A stretch of 64,000 bases of DNA. Origin: Ophiocordyceps camponoti-saundersi (nom. inval.) (lineage: Eukaryota; Ascomycota; Sordariomycetes; Hypocreales; Ophiocordycipitaceae). The stretch is from positions 59,592-123,591 of the forward strand of contig PDHQ01000091.1 of the NCBI GenBank assembly GCA_003339415.1, written 5' to 3'. The translations under genes were made by a program, and so were the position numbers. Below are positions 60,101 to 64,000 of the stretch, piece after piece (within the stretch, counting starts at the first letter, position 1; each line of letters begins with the position of its first letter). The notes under the pieces are model-generated. The model searched no databases. It was not told where the DNA came from and saw only the letters and a program-made list of their open reading frames with translations.

Positions 60101-63100
60101 ACCGCTCTCCGCTATTTTATTTATCCTATATATAGCCCCGCTTTATAACCGGCTAATATATAAGGAAGGAATATAAGTAATTAGTTTCGTAAATAATATA
60201 AACTTTCTTAGCGTTAAGCTTAACTTTAGGATAATTATAAGATAGCTTTAAGCTATATAGGTAATATATAAATAATAAGCGCGCGATTATAGTATAGAAT
60301 TTAAGCTAGAGAAAAGTAAGCTTATATATTTTTCCTAGAAATATACTCTAGAGATAAACCTAGTCTAACTAAAAGATTACTAAGTTTACCCTATTTCTAA
60401 GGTAAAACTTCTAAGCGTTTAAATCTATTAGCGGCTATAATAGAAACCTTATCTATAAATTATATATACTAAGCTTCTCCGCTAAAACCTCGCCTTTTCC
60501 CTTTTATCCGCTTTTACTTAAAGTTACCCCCTCGCCTAAGCTTATAAACTTTATATAAAAATTATCCGGTTACTTATTATATATATTATTATTATATTCT
60601 ATATTCTATATTATTATTTTTATAAGCGGAAACCCCCTAAGCTTAGCTAAAGCTTTAGGACTAGAATAGTTATAATATTTTAAGATAGTACTTAAAGCTT
60701 ATAAAGCTACGCTTATTTATTACCTTAAAGCTAAGTTCTAAGTTCCCTTACTTAATTTTTATTTAAATAAAAGGAAAACTAATACCCTCCGCCGCTTAGA
60801 GGATATAATAATATTAGATAAGATCCGGACCGCTTTTAGAGATATCTTAAGGTTTTTATCGCGCTTCCCCCCTTATTAACTAATAAAACGATAAAGAGCT
60901 AAGTAGCTATTAGAGGAATATATATATTAAGTCCGAATATAGATAGGATATAATATACTACCCTTAGATAAGAAATTTATAATAAACTTTCTCCGCTAGG
61001 ATTAGAAAGTATAGTAAGAGGACTCCGAAAATTAACTACGTATAAGATATTCTAAGCTTACCTTATTTCCTTTTAACTTCCTACCTTACTTCGATAAGCT
61101 AAAATCGCTTAAGAGATATAGAAACTTACCGAAATATATTAGTATTATAATTACGTAATTTTATATAGGTAAAATTAGTCTTAAAGAGTTCCTTTTTTAT
61201 AAGCGTATACTAAAAATAGTTTCCTTTTTATACTAATACGAAACTAGACTAGAGAATACTTACTATTTACTTTTTTAATACCCTTAACTAGTTAAATAGC
61301 GCTATAAACTACCTTAGCCTATCTCCTCTAATATTAAACTATAACTAAAGCTTAACCGCTACTTATTAATAATTATAATTATAAAGTAAATATTTTAATA
61401 TACTAACTTATACTAGTTCCGGCTTACTAATACGCTTTATATTAATATTTTTAAGTTTAACTAAGGCTAGATATAGCCTTATTTTACGTAAATTACCGTA
61501 ATTATAATACTATTAATTTACCCGCCTTATTTACGATTTATTTTATATTTCGAAAGAATCTGCGTTTACTAAGTTTAAGTTATTATCTCCTCCCCTATTT
61601 AATAACCCCTTAACTTTTCCGGCTACCTTATTAGTAAGAGTAACTATAAATTAACGCCGGCCCCGTAACGCGAGTCTACTTAGCGTAAAGCTACTAAAAC
61701 TTAGGGCGAGGCGTGTCCTATTTAGAGTTACTATTAGTATAGTAGCTTATAATAAGTTTAGCGTAATAGTTAGCTATAAAGCGGTTACCTACTATTATAA
61801 TAAGCTTAAAATAGTAACTAGCTTAGGTAAAGTTACTTATTATTAAGATAAGCTTAAAGTAATAATAAGATCTAGCGTAATAGTAAGCTATATACTATTA
61901 GGGGTAGTTATTATTAATATTAATTTATTATCCTCGTTAAGGAATAACTTATTTAACTTTAAAATCTTTAGATATTTTAGCGATAGCTTATAACCGCAAA
62001 GCCCCTTACGCCTCCTCGATACTTTACTAAGGTATAGCCTAAGTTTATACTTCTCTAGTAACTTTAAGTTAGCGAGAGGTAAGTTATATTAGAAACCGAG
62101 TAACTAAAACTCCTAGCTAATACTAAGTAACTAAGTAGTTTAAAATAAGGTAATTTTAAGCGTTTAAAAGATATAAGACTCGGCTAAATCTATCCTTATT
62201 ATAATAGTGCTATAATTTACTATAGCCGCGTAAGTATTAATAGCTACTATAATAGCCGCCGCTTTAACTAGAGTTTTCTTTATTATAAATAACCTAGCTA
62301 CCCCCTTACTAGTTAGGCCTATCTCTGCTATATTCGGCGCTAATATAGCCTCTAACCTTAAAACTTTATTATCGCCGAAATTAACTTAGCGTAAGCTCCC
62401 TCCCTCGCTTTCCTTAAAGTATATTTTAGCGAGATATAAACGCTCTAAGTTAATAGTAAAAATAGGTAATAAGTTATTATTATTATTATCTATATTTAAT
62501 ATAATTATAAGAGTTTTAAGCGTAACGCGGGCTTTCTTTTTAGTAAGGCGCGTTTAGATTATAATAGGAGATATTTATTTTTTACTCTTATTTTTTAAAA
62601 GCGCTATAAGCGCCGCCTTAGTAAGCTTCGTTATTATTAGCTTACATATCTTACTTACCTTATAAGTCATATCTACTCTTACCTTAGGCAGAGCCTAAGC
62701 TAGCTATCTTAGTTTCTTAAGTATTATTATTACCTTCTCGCCTAAGTTTAATATATTATAAGCTATACTTATAAAGCTTAAAATTTATTAATTAATATAG
62801 GCGTTAACTTACTTTAAAATAGCGTAAATTAACTTAAGTATAAAGATAGATATCTCCCCCCCCTCTCCCTCCGCCTCCTTTACCTCTTTTATAACTTTAG
62901 TATAGATACCCTTTAAGGCGCTTCTTACCTTAATTATATTCTTATAAATACGGCTTTAGCTTAAATCCTAAATTAAGGTAAGATTCTCCTTAGCTATAGC
63001 TTATACCTCTCTAAATTCTTATTACTTATTATAACGCTTTACCTATATAGTATATAGCTCCTTAGCGTTATTTTTAAGTTAAGGATATATAAGTATATAA

Positions 63101-63901
63101 ATAAAATTCGTTTAGGTATAAGTAATATACGCGTGCGCGTTTATAGCTATTATATATTAGCTTAATCTTATTAATATATAGCTTAAATAGGGCGCGATTT
63201 ACTTAGCTAATTCTAATAGCTAGCGTATAAATAGTAAACGCGGTCTTAAGTAAATTTAAAAATATAATTATTATAAAGTATAGCTTATTTATTATTAGTT
63301 TTTATATTATAATTATAAGCTATTATTATTATAATAAAGGAAGTTAAGGTTAATATTATTTATAAAGGAAAAAAGCCCTATACTATATAAGCTATAAGAT
63401 TTTATACCTTATAGTAGCTTACTTACTAATTATAGGGCATTACGGTATATATTAGTATATACCTCTTTACTTTATAATAGTATATACCTCCTTTTTTTAC
63501 CGGGGTTCTAGCTTATATTTGCCCTCTCGTAGCTAAGGTTCGCGGCCGCTTCTATCTTAGTAACCTCTAAACCCCGGCTCGATCTACCCTAAACCCGCTA
63601 CTATAACCTAGCGGACTAGCACGAGGCCCGCTATAGCACCCTCTCCTTACTTACTATTCTTACCTTACTAGCTACTAACTACTTAGTAAGGGGTTTTCCC
63701 CTAGGCCTAGCTTAGTTTTTCCCCTCTTCCTACCCTCTATATACTTAGATACCTTATAGGTCCTTAGAGTAATTTAATATATATATATACTTTACGTTAT
63801 AAGCGGCGGAAGGGAACCGCTAACTATTAGGCAGCTAGCGGGGCTTAGATAAGAAAAGGATAGCTTAGTTAGGTAACTAGTTTCTATAAGTAAAAACTTA
63901 C

Positions 63902-64000
<99 letters not shown>
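63902..64000. repeat. (TTA)n microsatellite, about 33 units, cut by the window end
   Basis: A perfect trinucleotide run to the last base. Read on minus it is (TAA)n, like the (AAT)n tail of LINE-B, so it may be the 3' tail of another LINE lying on minus beyond the window. Confidence 0.95.

Larger units (their letters stand above)
54717..63788 (+). mobile_element. LINE family A, copy 2 (9072 bp including T2)
   Basis: It is collinear with 3087-10368 from its first GC-rich bases (CGCGC...TATAAGGCGCGATC) to the (TA)n end. Without the T2 insertion and its duplication it is about 7.29 kb. The zinc-knuckle region (about 57556-57730) lies just downstream of T2. RIP has hit the two copies at different subsets of sites: one often has CG where the other has TA. 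It is dead and cannot encode any product. Confidence 0.9.

Noticed and set aside
1..64000. tRNA or rRNA genes
   Set aside because: No rRNA blocks or complete tRNA arm patterns were seen by eye. A covariance-model scan was not possible here.

Overview
The window is most likely from a filamentous ascomycete (Pezizomycotina). It is almost entirely a graveyard of transposons ruined by repeat-induced point mutation (RIP), with one small gene-bearing island at about 35.5-37.9 kb. Outside that island CpA and TpG are nearly absent and TpA is in great excess. Start codons are therefore lost, CAA/CAG/TGG codons become stops, and no open frame of about 60 codons or more survives. RIP, short spliceosomal introns and the transposon types (LINEs with zinc knuckles, Gypsy and Copia elements) all fit this group. 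The species cannot be named from the sequence.

Layout. 1-640: RIPed minisatellite-like repeats. 1156-2931: a 1776-bp non-autonomous LTR element (T1). 3087-10368: LINE family A, copy 1. 10805-11229: unmutated unique DNA. 11230-20365: Gypsy element 1 (minus). 20398-29898: a Copia element (minus) carrying a nested 3591-bp LTR element at 24242-27832. 29899-30198: more unmutated unique DNA. 30199-35515: a second Copia element (plus). 35516-37915: the gene island. 37916-54318: Gypsy element 2 (minus), split by a 7249-bp LINE of family B at 40494-47742. 54320-54666: a MITE-like element with 124-bp terminal inverted repeats. 54717-63788: LINE family A, copy 2, containing T2, the second 1776-bp LTR element. 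63902-64000: a (TTA)n array running off the window. Most boundaries come from matching repeat pairs and target-site duplications (TSDs) read directly in the sequence.

The two intact genes converge. RPS23 (cytosolic ribosomal protein uS12 family, one 53-nt intron) is on plus. A UbiA-type membrane prenyltransferase, probably the mitochondrial 4-hydroxybenzoate polyprenyltransferase COQ2 of ubiquinone synthesis, is on minus. Both are housekeeping functions. RPS23 has about 320 bp between its start codon and a Copia LTR, and the prenyltransferase has 138 bp between its start codon and a Gypsy LTR.

If the LTR insertions are removed, the unmutated pieces join into one ancestral single-copy stretch of about 3 kb. 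Gypsy 1, the minus Copia, the plus Copia and Gypsy 2 all entered it, and later elements nested inside the first arrivals. RIP then mutated the repeats but stopped sharply near their edges. The most unusual signals are a strong sequence context in the CpA sites that escaped RIP (nearly all are GpCpA), the RIP fade-out inside LTR ends, and two equal-length 1776-bp non-autonomous LTR elements with a stem-loop beside one LTR.
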